64,000 nucleotides of DNA from Streptomyces sp. H27-H5. GTDB taxonomy: Bacteria; Actinomycetota; Actinomycetes; Streptomycetales; Streptomycetaceae. Numbering within the stretch: position 1 is the stretch's first letter; each line of letters starts with the position of its first letter. The position numbers and the translations under genes were made by a program. Below are positions 7,908 through 16,050 of the stretch, in pieces. The DNA lies in contig NZ_JAPNLK010000012.1 of assembly GCF_026627505.1 (NCBI RefSeq), positions 1 through 64,000 on the forward strand, in the 5' to 3' direction. The notes under the pieces were generated by a model, which ran no database searches, was not told the origin of the DNA, and saw only the letters and a program-made list of their open reading frames with translations.

Positions 7908-9548
7908 CTAGGAATACCTCGGGTGCGGGAGGGTGGAGGGCGGCAGCCCGTCCAGGCGGGTGCGCTCGGCGTCCCGGGTCGCGTCCTGGAGCGCGCGGGT
8001 GGACAGCGAGCGCAGCCCCGGCGTGTCGCGGTCGACCCGCAGCTCGGGGACGGCGGCGCGGGCGGCAAGCACGAAGCCCCAGTCCTGCGGGGGACCGGCG
8101 CCGCCGCCGAGGGTGCGGTCGGGTCCGGCGGCGAAGCCGGTGAGGCGGCCGCCCGCGCTGTACGGGGCGGTCCGCAGGCCGGCGGCGCGCAGGGTGGTCT
8201 CGACGGTCCAGTAGGTGCGCGGCCGACCGGCCAGCGGCCCCGCGTGCACGGCGATCCGGCCGCCGGGGCGCAGGGCCCGCGCCGCCAGCCCGTAGAACTC
8301 CTGCGAGTACAGCTTCGTGCTGGGGGTGATGCCGGGGTCGGGGAGGTCGGAGACGATCACGTCGAAGCGGTCCTGGGTGCCGGGGCCGCGCAGCCAGCGG
8401 AACGCGTCCTGCGTGACGACGCCGAGCCGGGGGTCCGCGTACGCCCCCGCGTTGAGCCGCGAGAGCATCGGGTCGGTGCGCGCGAGCCGGACCACTCCCG
8501 GGTCGAGTTCGACGACGGTGACGGAGGCGACGTCCGGGTAGCGCAGCACCTCGCGGGCGGCGAGCCCGTCGCCGCCGCCGAGGACGAGGACCCTGGTGTG
8601 CGGGCCGGTCATCGCCGGGTGCACGAGCGCCTCGTGGTAGCGGTACTCGTCGTAGCCGCTGACCCGCAGCCGCCCGTCGAGGTACAGGTCGAGGGAGCGC
8701 GGGGATCCGGTGCCCGGGCCGGTGAGCACGAGTTCCTGGACCCCGGTCTGGACGGCGACCCGCACCTCCCCGCCGTAGACGGCCCGCCGGGCGACCCGCT
8801 CGAAGTCGTCGGCGAGGACGGTCGCGGAGGCGAGGACGGCCACGACGGTCACGTTCACGCCGATCAGCAGCCAGCGGGAGCGCCGGCTGAGGTCCTGGCG
8901 GAACAGCCACAGCACGAGTCCACCGCCGGCGAGCGTGTTGACGGTGCCGGTGAGCAGGGCGCCGGTGAGCTGGCCGAGCAGTGGCAGCAGCAGGAACGGG
9001 AAGGCGAGTCCGCCGACCAGGGCGCCCACGTAGTCGGCGGCGAACAGGTCGGCGACGGCGCCGCCCGCGTCCTGTCTGCGGATGCGCTGGATCAGGACCA
9101 TGAGCAGCGGGATCTCCGCGCCGATGAGCACCCCGATGGCGAAGGAGAACGCGACGAGCGCGGGTCTGGACTCCCCCAGCCAGGCGAAGCTCGCGTACAG
9201 GGCCATCGCGGAGAGCCCGCCGATCAGCGCGAGCGCGGCTTCGATGGCGCCGAATCCGAAGGCGGGCCGCCGCCTGAGCCGTTTGGCGAGGAGCGAGCCG
9301 ACGCCCATGGCGAAGACCATGACGGACAGCACGATCGACGCCTGGGTGACGGAGTCGCCGATCAGGTAGGAGCCGAGGGCAAGCAGCTCCAGTTCGTACA
9401 CGAGCCCGCAGGCGGCGCATACGAACACGGTGGCCAGGACGAGGAGCCGGCCGGTCCGGGGCCGTACGGGCAGGGCGGCCGGACGGGTCGCCACGCCCCG
9501 TGACTCCGGAGCCGGCAACACCCGGCGCGGGACGGAACGGTCGATCAT
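7908..9548 (-). CDS. speE: membrane-fused polyamine aminopropyltransferase (spermidine synthase)
   Basis: 546 aa. The N-terminal 230 residues form about seven membrane helices ([38 protein letters not shown] and others). The rest is a spermidine-synthase Rossmann domain: [49 protein letters not shown] and VSDLPDP. It would transfer an aminopropyl group from decarboxylated S-adenosylmethionine to a diamine. The membrane-fused form is common in actinomycetes; its substrate there is not firmly established. Confidence 0.87.
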   Translation of the reverse strand: MIDRSVPRRVLPAPESRGVATRPAALPVRPRTGRLLVLATVFVCAACGLVYELELLALGSYLIGDSVTQASIVLSVMVFAMGVGSLLAKRLRRRPAFGFGAIEAALALIGGLSAMALYASFAWLGESRPALVAFSFAIGVLIGAEIPLLMVLIQRIRRQDAGGAVADLFAADYVGALVGGLAFPFLLLPLLGQLTGALLTGTVNTLAGGGLVLWLFRQDLSRRSRWLLIGVNVTVVAVLASATVLADDFERVARRAVYGGEVRVAVQTGVQELVLTGPGTGSPRSLDLYLDGRLRVSGYDEYRYHEALVHPAMTGPHTRVLVLGGGDGLAAREVLRYPDVASVTVVELDPGVVRLARTDPMLSRLNAGAYADPRLGVVTQDAFRWLRGPGTQDRFDVIVSDLPDPGITPSTKLYSQEFYGLAARALRPGGRIAVHAGPLAGRPRTYWTVETTLRAAGLRTAPYSAGGRLTGFAAGPDRTLGGGAGPPQDWGFVLAARAAVPELRVDRDTPGLRSLSTRALQDATRDAERTRLDGLPPSTLPHPRYS

Positions 9549-9696
9549 GAAGCGAACCGTACGTCACCACCCACTCGCACCCTGTCACCCACATGGGTGC
9601 AAGTGGCGCACCTGTCCGCCCAGTTGGCGTAACCCGGGCGCAACCACCGGCGCCCCACCGGCCGGTGAGCAGCACCCCGCATCCGACGGCAACGGC

Positions 9697-10248
9697 CTAC
9701 AGCAGTGCGGCCGTCATCTCGGGGGCGGTCGCGGTCGGTGACCCGGTCCGCATGCCCACCCGGGTACGCGTGGCCACCAACTGCCCTTCCTGCGGGTACG
9801 CGTGCCAGGTCCGCCAACGGACCTGGCCCTCGTGGCGCTGTGCGAGCAGGGCGGTGAACGCGTGCGGGCTTCCCGGGAAGGTTCCGGCGAGTCCGTTCGG
9901 GTGATCCGCGACCAGCGCGAGCAGTTCCTGCGCCCGCCCTGCGAACGAGCCGCGCGACAGGGTCTCCACGCGGGCGGCGAACTCGTACTCCCAGTCGCCG
10001 ACCCGCTTGGCCACGCCGAGCGGCAACGGTGTGCTGCTGCCGGGCATGCAGGCGACGGTCTCCGAACAGAGCACTTCGCCCTCCTCCAGGAGGACCTGGT
10101 GAGAGGCCCCGAGCAGGCGCAACTCCACCTTCGCTCCGTCGAGCCGGAGGTTCAGTACGGCCAAGGCGGGCAGCCGCTCCCGACCCAGGGCCCAGGCGAG
10201 ATCGGCGGCACGCGTGTCGGTATAGGTGGTCTGGAGGGTCGTGAGCAT
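9697..10248 (-). CDS. DUF2617 family protein
   Basis: 183 aa from the ATG at 10248, preferred over the in-frame TTG at 10263 because GGAG lies 9 bp before it. Starts MLTTLQTTYTDTRAADLAWA. The family is almost exclusively actinobacterial and typically next to the membrane-fused spermidine synthase, as here. RLDGAKVELRLLGASHQVL, GDWEYEFAARV and HPNGLAGTFPGSPHAFTAL are its conserved blocks. No function is established. Confidence 0.8.
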   Translation of the reverse strand: MLTTLQTTYTDTRAADLAWALGRERLPALAVLNLRLDGAKVELRLLGASHQVLLEEGEVLCSETVACMPGSSTPLPLGVAKRVGDWEYEFAARVETLSRGSFAGRAQELLALVADHPNGLAGTFPGSPHAFTALLAQRHEGQVRWRTWHAYPQEGQLVATRTRVGMRTGSPTATAPEMTAALL

Positions 10249-10382
10249 GAGTCGGCTCCGCAAACGCGCGAGGGAGAGGTGGCCGGGGCCCGCCAGCGGT
10301 GGTCAACGGGTGGGGGGACACCGGCACGGGTCCACAGGAAGTCCAGGAGGTCCGAGGACTGGTCTACTCAACCGAGGGAATC

Positions 10383-10490
10383 ATGAAAGGCACGGCACTC
10401 ACAGCGTTTTTACCCAACTTGACGGGGTTTACATCCCCCCGGGGGCTACACAGTTCACGTGTTCAACCACGTGCCCCCCGTACGCCGTAA
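10383..10490 (+). CDS. possible 35-aa leader or small peptide with a TTA codon
   Basis: ATG at 10383 is preceded by GAGGGA at 5-bp spacing and followed by 35 codons including a TTA (rare in Streptomyces, read by bldA tRNA). Seventeen bp after the stop is a classic hairpin-plus-T-run terminator on the same strand. The peptide has no known family. Codon composition is only weakly GC3-biased, so this may instead be a non-coding transcript. Apart from this ORF and that terminator, nothing convincing was seen between 10249 and 10574. Confidence 0.25.
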   Translation: MKGTALTAFLPNLTGFTSPRGLHSSRVQPRAPRTP

Positions 10491-10506
10491 TACGCAGCCG
10501 AACAAG

Positions 10507-10547
10507 GAGACGCCCGAGGGAAGTTGTCCCCGCTGGGCGTCTCTTTT
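10507..10547 (+). terminator. rho-independent terminator
   Basis: Stem GAGACGCCC / GGGCGTCTC (10507-10515, 10535-10543) followed by TTTT. The T run gives it + orientation, but it can also end the minus-strand gene that stops at 10575. Confidence 0.75.
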
Positions 10548-10574
10548 ACGCAACTCCGGCTCCGGCCGTGTTCG

Positions 10575-10817
10575 TCAACTGGACCCGCATCCCCCACCCC
10601 CGCAGGACGAACCGCAGGAAGAGGAGGACGAGCCGCAGGAGGACGACGAACCACAGGAGGATCCGGACGAACACCCACCTGAAGATCCTCCCCCGGCCCA
10701 GTGGCTTCCGCCACTTCGGCGGCGGGCCGCGCCGCCTGCCTTGACGGCCGCCCTGACGATCCCCACGACCACGAGCGTGAACACGCCCACTCCGACGAGC
10801 ACTGCGATCAGCACCAT
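10575..10817 (-). CDS. 80-aa single-pass membrane protein with Gly/Ser/Cys-rich tail
   Basis: Starts MVLIAVLVGVGVFTLVVVGI, one strong N-terminal membrane segment, then a basic patch (GGAARRRSGG) and a 40-residue tail made almost only of Ser, Gly and six evenly spaced cysteines (residues 49, 55, 61, 68, 72, 77). The ATG at 10817 has GAGAGGGG upstream. No family recognised. The spaced cysteines could bind metal or form disulfides depending on topology; the basic patch after the helix suggests a cytoplasmic tail. It is divergent from the aminotransferase gene. Confidence 0.65.
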   Translation of the reverse strand: MVLIAVLVGVGVFTLVVVGIVRAAVKAGGAARRRSGGSHWAGGGSSGGCSSGSSCGSSSSCGSSSSSCGSSCGGGGCGSS

Positions 10818-10943
10818 CTCCGGCCCCTCTCTGACACCCCGGTCCCCCGGGGTCCGGGATCCCCGCGTCCCGTGTGCGGGGGAGATTCCCTCAGGCCATC
10901 GGCGCCAAAGCACACTTGAGCAACTCCAGAGGTTGCCCGCAGG

Positions 10944-12134
10944 ATGGCCGTCATGAGCGCACCCGCGGCCGGCAGCCGCCCCTTCCTCAACCGCAGCCTG
11001 GCGGTCTTCGGCACCACGATCTTCGCGGAGATGTCGGCGCTGGCCGCCCGCACCGGGTCGATCAACCTCGGTCAGGGCTTTCCCGACACCGACGGTCCCG
11101 CCGAGATCGCCGAGGCGGCCGTGCGCGCGATCCGGGACGGCAAGGGCAACCAGTACCCGCCCGGCCCCGGCGTCCCGGAGCTGCGCACCGCCATCGCCCA
11201 CCACCAGGAGCGCTTCCACGGACTCGCGTTCGACCCCGACACGGAGGTCCTCGTCACGGCGGGCGCGACGGAGGCCATCGCGGCCTCCCTGCTGGCTCTG
11301 CTGGAGCCCGGCGACGAGGTCATCGCCCTGGAGCCGTACTACGACTCCTACGCCGCCTGCATCGCCATGGCAGGGGCCGTCCGCGTACCTCTGACGCTGC
11401 GCGCGCCGGACTTCCGTCTCGACGTGGACGCGCTGCGCGCCGCCGTGACCCCGCGCACCCGCCTGCTGCTGCTGAACACCCCGCACAACCCGACGGGCAC
11501 GGTGTTGACCCGGGCGGAGCTGGCGGCCGTCGCGGACCTGGCGATCGAGCGGGACCTGCTCGTCGTGACCGACGAGGTCTACGAGCACCTGGTGTTCGAG
11601 GGCACCCATGTGCCGCTGGCCTCGCTGCCCGGGATGCGCGAGCGCACGGTGACCATCTCGTCGGCCGGCAAGACGTTCTCGTTCACCGGATGGAAGGTCG
11701 GCTGGGTGACCGGGACCCAGGAACTCGTGAGCGCCGTCCGTACCGCCAAGCAGTTCCTGACGTACGTGTCCTCGGGCCCGTTCCAGTACGCGATCGCTGA
11801 GGCGCTCCGCCTGCCGGACGCGTACTTCGACGGTTTCCGCGCCGACCTGCAACGCAAGCGCGACCTGCTCGGCGACGGCTTGCGCGCGGCCGGGTTCGAG
11901 GTCTACCAGCCGCAGGGCACGTACTTCATCACCGCCGACATCACCCCCCTCGGCGAGAAGGACGCCTACGCCTTCTGCCGCGCCCTCCCCGAGCGCTGCG
12001 GCGTGGTCGCCATCCCCAACTCCGTCTTCTACGACGACAAGGACGCCGGCCGCAGCCAGGTCCGCTTCGCCTTCTGCAAGGAGGACGACGTTCTTGCAGA
12101 GGCCACCAGCCGCCTCCGACGCCTCATGTCCTGA
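10944..12134 (+). CDS. PLP-dependent aminotransferase, class I/II
   Basis: 396-aa fold-type I aminotransferase. Key blocks: INLGQGFPDTDGP, NQYPPGPGVPELRTAI, VTAGATEAIAA, NTPHNPTGTVLT, DEVYEHLVF and SSAGKTFSFTGWKVGW with the Schiff-base lysine at about 243. It resembles the kynurenine/methionine aminotransferase and N-succinyldiaminopimelate aminotransferase group; the donor is not determinable. The start may be the ATG at 10944 or the one at 10953, which has AGG better placed. A broken paralogue lies at 14683-15145. Confidence 0.92.
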   Translation: MAVMSAPAAGSRPFLNRSLAVFGTTIFAEMSALAARTGSINLGQGFPDTDGPAEIAEAAVRAIRDGKGNQYPPGPGVPELRTAIAHHQERFHGLAFDPDTEVLVTAGATEAIAASLLALLEPGDEVIALEPYYDSYAACIAMAGAVRVPLTLRAPDFRLDVDALRAAVTPRTRLLLLNTPHNPTGTVLTRAELAAVADLAIERDLLVVTDEVYEHLVFEGTHVPLASLPGMRERTVTISSAGKTFSFTGWKVGWVTGTQELVSAVRTAKQFLTYVSSGPFQYAIAEALRLPDAYFDGFRADLQRKRDLLGDGLRAAGFEVYQPQGTYFITADITPLGEKDAYAFCRALPERCGVVAIPNSVFYDDKDAGRSQVRFAFCKEDDVLAEATSRLRRLMS

Positions 12135-12224
12135 ACTCACGCCGCCCTCGGCCTCGCCCGGGGCACGCGTCCTCGTCGGCAAGAGCAGCGGCGGCCGGTG
12201 CGAGTCCGGCGGTGTCGCCGCTGG

Positions 12225-14315
12225 TCAGCGGCGCCGCTTGCGGCCGTTCTTGCCGACAGGGTGCCGGCGCTTGTGGGCGCGGCCGAGACGGGCGGAGGGA
12301 GCGCGCACCGCCCGGGCCGCCAGCTGCCTGAGCTCCTCCAGGCCAGCCCGGTCAGGGTGCGCGGAGTCCAATGCGGCGGCGATCGCGTCCCTGGCCTCGG
12401 GGCCCTGGGCGCGGAGCGCCTCCTCGGCGCCGCCCGAGCCGCCCGCCAGCTCCACGAGCTGGAGCAGGTTCTCGGCGAGCACCAGCAGATGCTCGGCGTC
12501 GTTCATGCCCTCGGGAGACAGCAGCTCACTCTGCGCCAGCGCGTTCAACGCCAGCGGCGCCAGCCGGGGGTCACGACGCAGCGTGCGTACCAGCCGCACG
12601 CCCTCATCGTCCGGCAACGCCGCCAGCAGCACGCCGAGCATCGCCTGCGCACGCGTACGGAAAGGCGTGGTCCGCACGGCGTCGGTCAGTTCCCGCAGTG
12701 CGTCCGCCCTCTCGCCGCGGGCCGTGATCCAGCCGGCCAGCTCCGCCTGGGCGGCATCCGGCGGGTATTCCTCAGCCAGTACGCCCAGCAGGCCGGCCGC
12801 CGGCGCCCCGGCCAGTTCACCGATCAGCGGCGCGTCCCGGCCGACCGCCAGCAGCCGCTGCCGTACGGCCCGGGTACCGAGCTCGGTGAGACGGATGAGT
12901 TCGACAGGCCCGGTGGTCAGCTCCTGCCGCCGCTGATCGGCCCGCTCCCGCGCCGCCGAGTCGGGGGTTGCCGCGACGCCCAACAGCTCCGCGATCTCCG
13001 GCGGCATGTCCGCGAGCAGCTCGGGTCCGGCATCGGAGAGGTCGGCATCGAGGAACACCGGATCGGCCATCCCACGGTCCCGCTCGATCGCGCCCAGGTC
13101 GTCCAGCAGGTCGAGCGCCTTGCGCAGGTCCCGGTCGGCGTGCTCGAACCACATCCGGTGCTGGAGGTCCGACCCGTCGTCGAGCTGGAAGGAGGTCCGA
13201 TAGGCCAGGTGCACTGTGTCGCGCAGCCGCGGCCAGGGCATCGGGTACGGCAGGCTGTAGAGCGTGTTCAGCACATCCTGCAGGACGTCCTCGTAGACAT
13301 CGAAGAGCATCGACTCGACGTGCCAGCCGTTGCGCGCCCCGAGCAGGACCTGCCGCAGCTCGAAGCACGCGTCGAAGGCGCGCAGCCACAGCTGAAGCGG
13401 GTCGGCCAGCAGCGGCTGGGCCTTGGCCACCGCGTACAAACGCCCTTTGACCACCCGGACCAGCCGCGCCTTCTTCGCCCACTCCACCAGCAGTCCCAGC
13501 CGCGGCAGGTCGGCCGAAGAGCGCACCCCATCGGTCTCGTCCCGAGTGCCGAGCCGGTCCGCCAACTCACGGGCATGTGCCATCCGCAGCCGTCCCGTCG
13601 CCGTCAGGGGGCGGCCGTCCTGTCCCGCCCACTCGGTGAGTCCGCGCAACTGCGCCACCGTCGTCGACGCCCCGGCCGGTCGGCGCAGGTCGTCGTCCGG
13701 AGGAAGCACCACGGGCAGCTGCGGCTCGGCGCGGGCCGAGCCGGACAGCGCGCGGCCCGTCAGCCGCCGTTCCATGATCGCGTCGAGGGCCTGCCCGTCG
13801 TAGGCGGCTTCTCCGCGCCGCGCCCGGTCCGCGAAGCGTTGCAACGCAGCCCCGTCCAGGACGTCCACGCCCTGCTCGGCGGCCGTCATCGCCCAGAACT
13901 TCGCCAGACCCCAGCGAGTGCGGTCCGCCATCGCCGCCGGATACTGTTCCGCGACCTTGTCGACCGCGGCGAGGGAATCATGGAGTGAGGGGCCGCGTGG
14001 GTCCGCCAACTGTGCGGCGTGCAGGTAGCGCAGCAGCGTGCGCAGTGTGCCCGGGGCGTCGGAGCGCTCCTCCCCGGAAAGCTCGGTGACGTTCTGGGGC
14101 AGCCAGGAGAGCAGCACCTCCTCCACATGGCGCGGCTCCCACAGCCCCAGTCGGCCGTCGGCCGTCGCCCGGTGCCGGTAGTCCAGCACCGTCTCGGCAG
14201 TGAATCCGTCCACCGGCAAGCCCTGTTCCCCGCCCCACCGGACCAGGCGGTCGACCAGCAGCCCGCGCGCGGCCTCGAACTCCTCCTCGGCCTCGGCTTC
14301 GAACCTCATCCGCAT
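12225..14315 (-). CDS. large hypothetical protein, unknown
   Basis: 696 aa from the ATG at 14315 (GGGCGAG upstream); a GTG at 14357 is an alternative. No family recognised. The sequence is soluble, rich in Arg, Leu, Ala and acidic residues, and largely alpha-helical, with a middle Trp-rich part (LLGARNGWHVESMLFDVYED, PYPMPWPRLRDTV) and a C-terminal HEAT-like helical series (RTLRRDPRLAPLALNALAQS). It ends in a very basic tail (RAHKRRHPVGKNGRKRRR), suggesting nucleic-acid contact. It sits between the intact and broken aminotransferase copies, so it may be an insertion. GC3 is normal for the genome. Confidence 0.7.
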   Translation of the reverse strand: MRMRFEAEAEEEFEAARGLLVDRLVRWGGEQGLPVDGFTAETVLDYRHRATADGRLGLWEPRHVEEVLLSWLPQNVTELSGEERSDAPGTLRTLLRYLHAAQLADPRGPSLHDSLAAVDKVAEQYPAAMADRTRWGLAKFWAMTAAEQGVDVLDGAALQRFADRARRGEAAYDGQALDAIMERRLTGRALSGSARAEPQLPVVLPPDDDLRRPAGASTTVAQLRGLTEWAGQDGRPLTATGRLRMAHARELADRLGTRDETDGVRSSADLPRLGLLVEWAKKARLVRVVKGRLYAVAKAQPLLADPLQLWLRAFDACFELRQVLLGARNGWHVESMLFDVYEDVLQDVLNTLYSLPYPMPWPRLRDTVHLAYRTSFQLDDGSDLQHRMWFEHADRDLRKALDLLDDLGAIERDRGMADPVFLDADLSDAGPELLADMPPEIAELLGVAATPDSAARERADQRRQELTTGPVELIRLTELGTRAVRQRLLAVGRDAPLIGELAGAPAAGLLGVLAEEYPPDAAQAELAGWITARGERADALRELTDAVRTTPFRTRAQAMLGVLLAALPDDEGVRLVRTLRRDPRLAPLALNALAQSELLSPEGMNDAEHLLVLAENLLQLVELAGGSGGAEEALRAQGPEARDAIAAALDSAHPDRAGLEELRQLAARAVRAPSARLGRAHKRRHPVGKNGRKRRR

Positions 14316-14414
14316 GCAACTCGCCCAACCCGTCCGCAGCAGTCCTGACGGTGGCACGCTACCGCCGAACCACGGCCGAATCGGTCGAGGACGAGTAGCT
14401 CACCTGCTCAAGGG

Positions 14415-14651
14415 TCAGCGGGCGTTCGACTGCTCGGGCTCCGGACGCGGGAGTTCGTCGAGGTCGAGGGTGAAAGTGCGGCCGTCGGCCAAGGAGATGG
14501 GGAGCTTGCCCGTGCCGTACTTGTGGGTGTGCGCCGCGATGTAACCGGTGTCGGTCGGCTGGGTGTGGAGGACGACCTCCTGGGCGTAGGGGTCCACCAC
14601 CAGGTAGATCGGGATGCCGTAGCGGCCGTACTTCAGCCGACCATCGGGAGA
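14415..14651 (-). pseudogene. C-terminal fragment of a Uma2-family (DUF820) endonuclease-like protein
   Basis: The last 78 codons match the C-terminal half of Uma2 proteins: KYGRYGIPIYLVVDPYAQEV is the PD-(D/E)XK-like core strand region, followed by GRTFTLDLDELPRPEP. The N-terminal half, including the start, is missing; upstream the frame runs into an inverted piece of an aminotransferase gene. A remnant, probably not expressed as a functional enzyme. Confidence 0.7.
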
Positions 14652-14682
14652 GCGCGAGGGAAGCACAGGCGTCCTCGGGCGT

Positions 14683-14801
14683 GGCCAGGGCCTCCGCGAT
14701 CGCGTACTGGAACGGGCCTCCGAGGCGACGTACGTCAGGAACTGCTTCGCGGAGCGGACCGCCGCCGTCAGGGCGGGCGGGGCGGTGACCCAGCCGACTC
14801 C
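14683..14801 (-). pseudogene. inverted internal fragment of a second aminotransferase gene
   Basis: Read on the minus strand, this piece encodes GVGWVTAPPALTAAVRSAKQ then FLTYVASE, matching residues about 252-277 of the intact gene at 10944. After a 2-nt insertion it resumes as GPFQYAIAEALA, the next residues. It is in reverse orientation to the C-terminal piece that follows. Confidence 0.8.
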
Positions 14802-14821
14802 TTGTTCATACACCCATTCGT

Positions 14822-15145
14822 GTGTCACTGCCGGACGCCTACTACGACACCTTCCGCGCGGACCTCGCCGCCAAGCGCGACATCCTCGCGGACGGCCTGA
14901 CGTCGGCCGGCTTCGAGGTCTACCGGCCCCAGGGCACCTACTTCATCACCACCGACATCACCCCCCTCGGGGAGAAGGACGGGCTCGCCTTCTGCCGCGC
15001 CCTGCCCGAACGCTGCGGTGTGGTCGCCATCCCCAACCAGGTCTTCCACGACGACCGGGCCGCCGGCGCCACCCAGGTCCGCTGGGCGTTCTGCAAGCGG
15101 GAGGACGTCCTGCGCGACGCCGTCGACCGCCTCGGGCGGCTGTAG
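14822..15145 (+). pseudogene. C-terminal fragment of a second aminotransferase gene
   Basis: Encodes SLPDAYYDTFRADLAAKRDI to the normal C-terminus, about 106 codons, highly similar to residues 290-395 of the intact aminotransferase (ADITPLGEKD versus TDITPLGEKD; RALPERCGVVAIPN identical). It lacks the whole N-terminal domain and the PLP lysine, so it cannot be active. It abuts the inverted fragment exactly where the protein sequence would continue. Confidence 0.85.
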
Positions 15146-15187
15146 GACCCCCGTCGCGGCCCTCGCGGCCCCCCGGAGGGGGGAAGG

Positions 15188-15243
15188 CGAGAGCCCGGGC
15201 GCGCACGGGGGTCGTGGTGACCCCGGTGTCGTCCGGGCTCTCG
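15188..15243. terminator. hairpin between aminotransferase relic and YbjN gene
   Basis: Arms CGAGAGCCCGG (15188-15198) and CCGGGCTCTCG (15233-15243) with an inner GGGGTC/GACCCC stem. It sits between convergent genes and can serve both strands. Confidence 0.65.
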
Positions 15244-15293
15244 TGCGGCCACGGGGCGTACCTGCTCCTCGTGGCGCGCTTACCGCTGTGGGC

Positions 15294-15836
15294 CTAGTTG
15301 TTGTCGTCGCCCTTGTCTTCTTCGCCCTCGGCGGAGTCGACGTCCTTTTCGAGGCCGAGCTGCTCGACGAGCCACTTGTCGAACTCGATCGAGGCACGGA
15401 CCCAGCTGACCGTGGAGGACACGAAGTGCTCCAGGCTGACGCCGGTGCCGATCAGCATCTGCGCCTCACCGATCAGGCGGACCGAGCCGTCGTCGTGCGT
15501 GTGGCTGTAGACCTTCGGCCACAGGGTGCGACGGTTCCAGTCGTCGATCGTCTCCAGGAGCTGCGGCTTGTCCTCGATCTCGTGCGGGCGGTCGTAGAAG
15601 GTCCGCACCGAGAAGACCTGCTGCTCGTCCTCGCCGCGGAACATGAAGTACGTGCGGAACTCCTCCCACGGCGCCGCGAGGTCACCCTCGTCGTCGACGA
15701 CGTACTTGAGCTCCATCTGTTCCAGCAGCTGCTTGACCAGATCCTGGTCGGGGACGACGGGGCCCGCCGGTCCTGTGGCCTGCGGATCGGGCTGCTGCCC
15801 TCCGAAGTTCGGAATCGAGGCCGGGTCGATGCTCAC
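15294..15836 (-). CDS. YbjN-domain protein
   Basis: 180 aa from the GTG at 15836, chosen because GAAGGGAAG lies 6 bp before it; the frame could extend to 15887. Starts VSIDPASIPNFGGQ. The YbjN-type fold (also called type III secretion chaperone-like) spans about 35-165, with YVVDDEGDLAAPWEEFRTYF, WNRRTLWPKVYSHTHDDG and AQMLIGTGVSLEHFVSS. The C-terminus is acidic. YbjN proteins are linked to stress tolerance in enterobacteria; the actinomycete role is unknown. It lies downstream of clpB on the same strand. Confidence 0.8.
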   Translation of the reverse strand: MSIDPASIPNFGGQQPDPQATGPAGPVVPDQDLVKQLLEQMELKYVVDDEGDLAAPWEEFRTYFMFRGEDEQQVFSVRTFYDRPHEIEDKPQLLETIDDWNRRTLWPKVYSHTHDDGSVRLIGEAQMLIGTGVSLEHFVSSTVSWVRASIEFDKWLVEQLGLEKDVDSAEGEEDKGDDNN

Positions 15837-16050
15837 CGTGTACTTCCCTTCGTGCGGATGAACCACATCCTCCACCATCGGTCCCACCCCGTGTCCAGCC
15901 CCGCACGCGCGATCCGCTCCGGGCGGACACGAGTAGGACTCAGGTAAGGAGGACGGGGCCCCACACGACCCGGCGCGGGGCCGTTCGTCGCGGGGGCGGC
16001 GGGGGCCCGGATCCTTCGGCCCCCACCGCCCAGGGTACGACCGGCTCGGC

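Noticed and set aside
10818..12182. Long minus-strand frame opposite the aminotransferase
   Set aside because: Only its last 80 codons (10575-10817) look real; the rest mirrors the aminotransferase.
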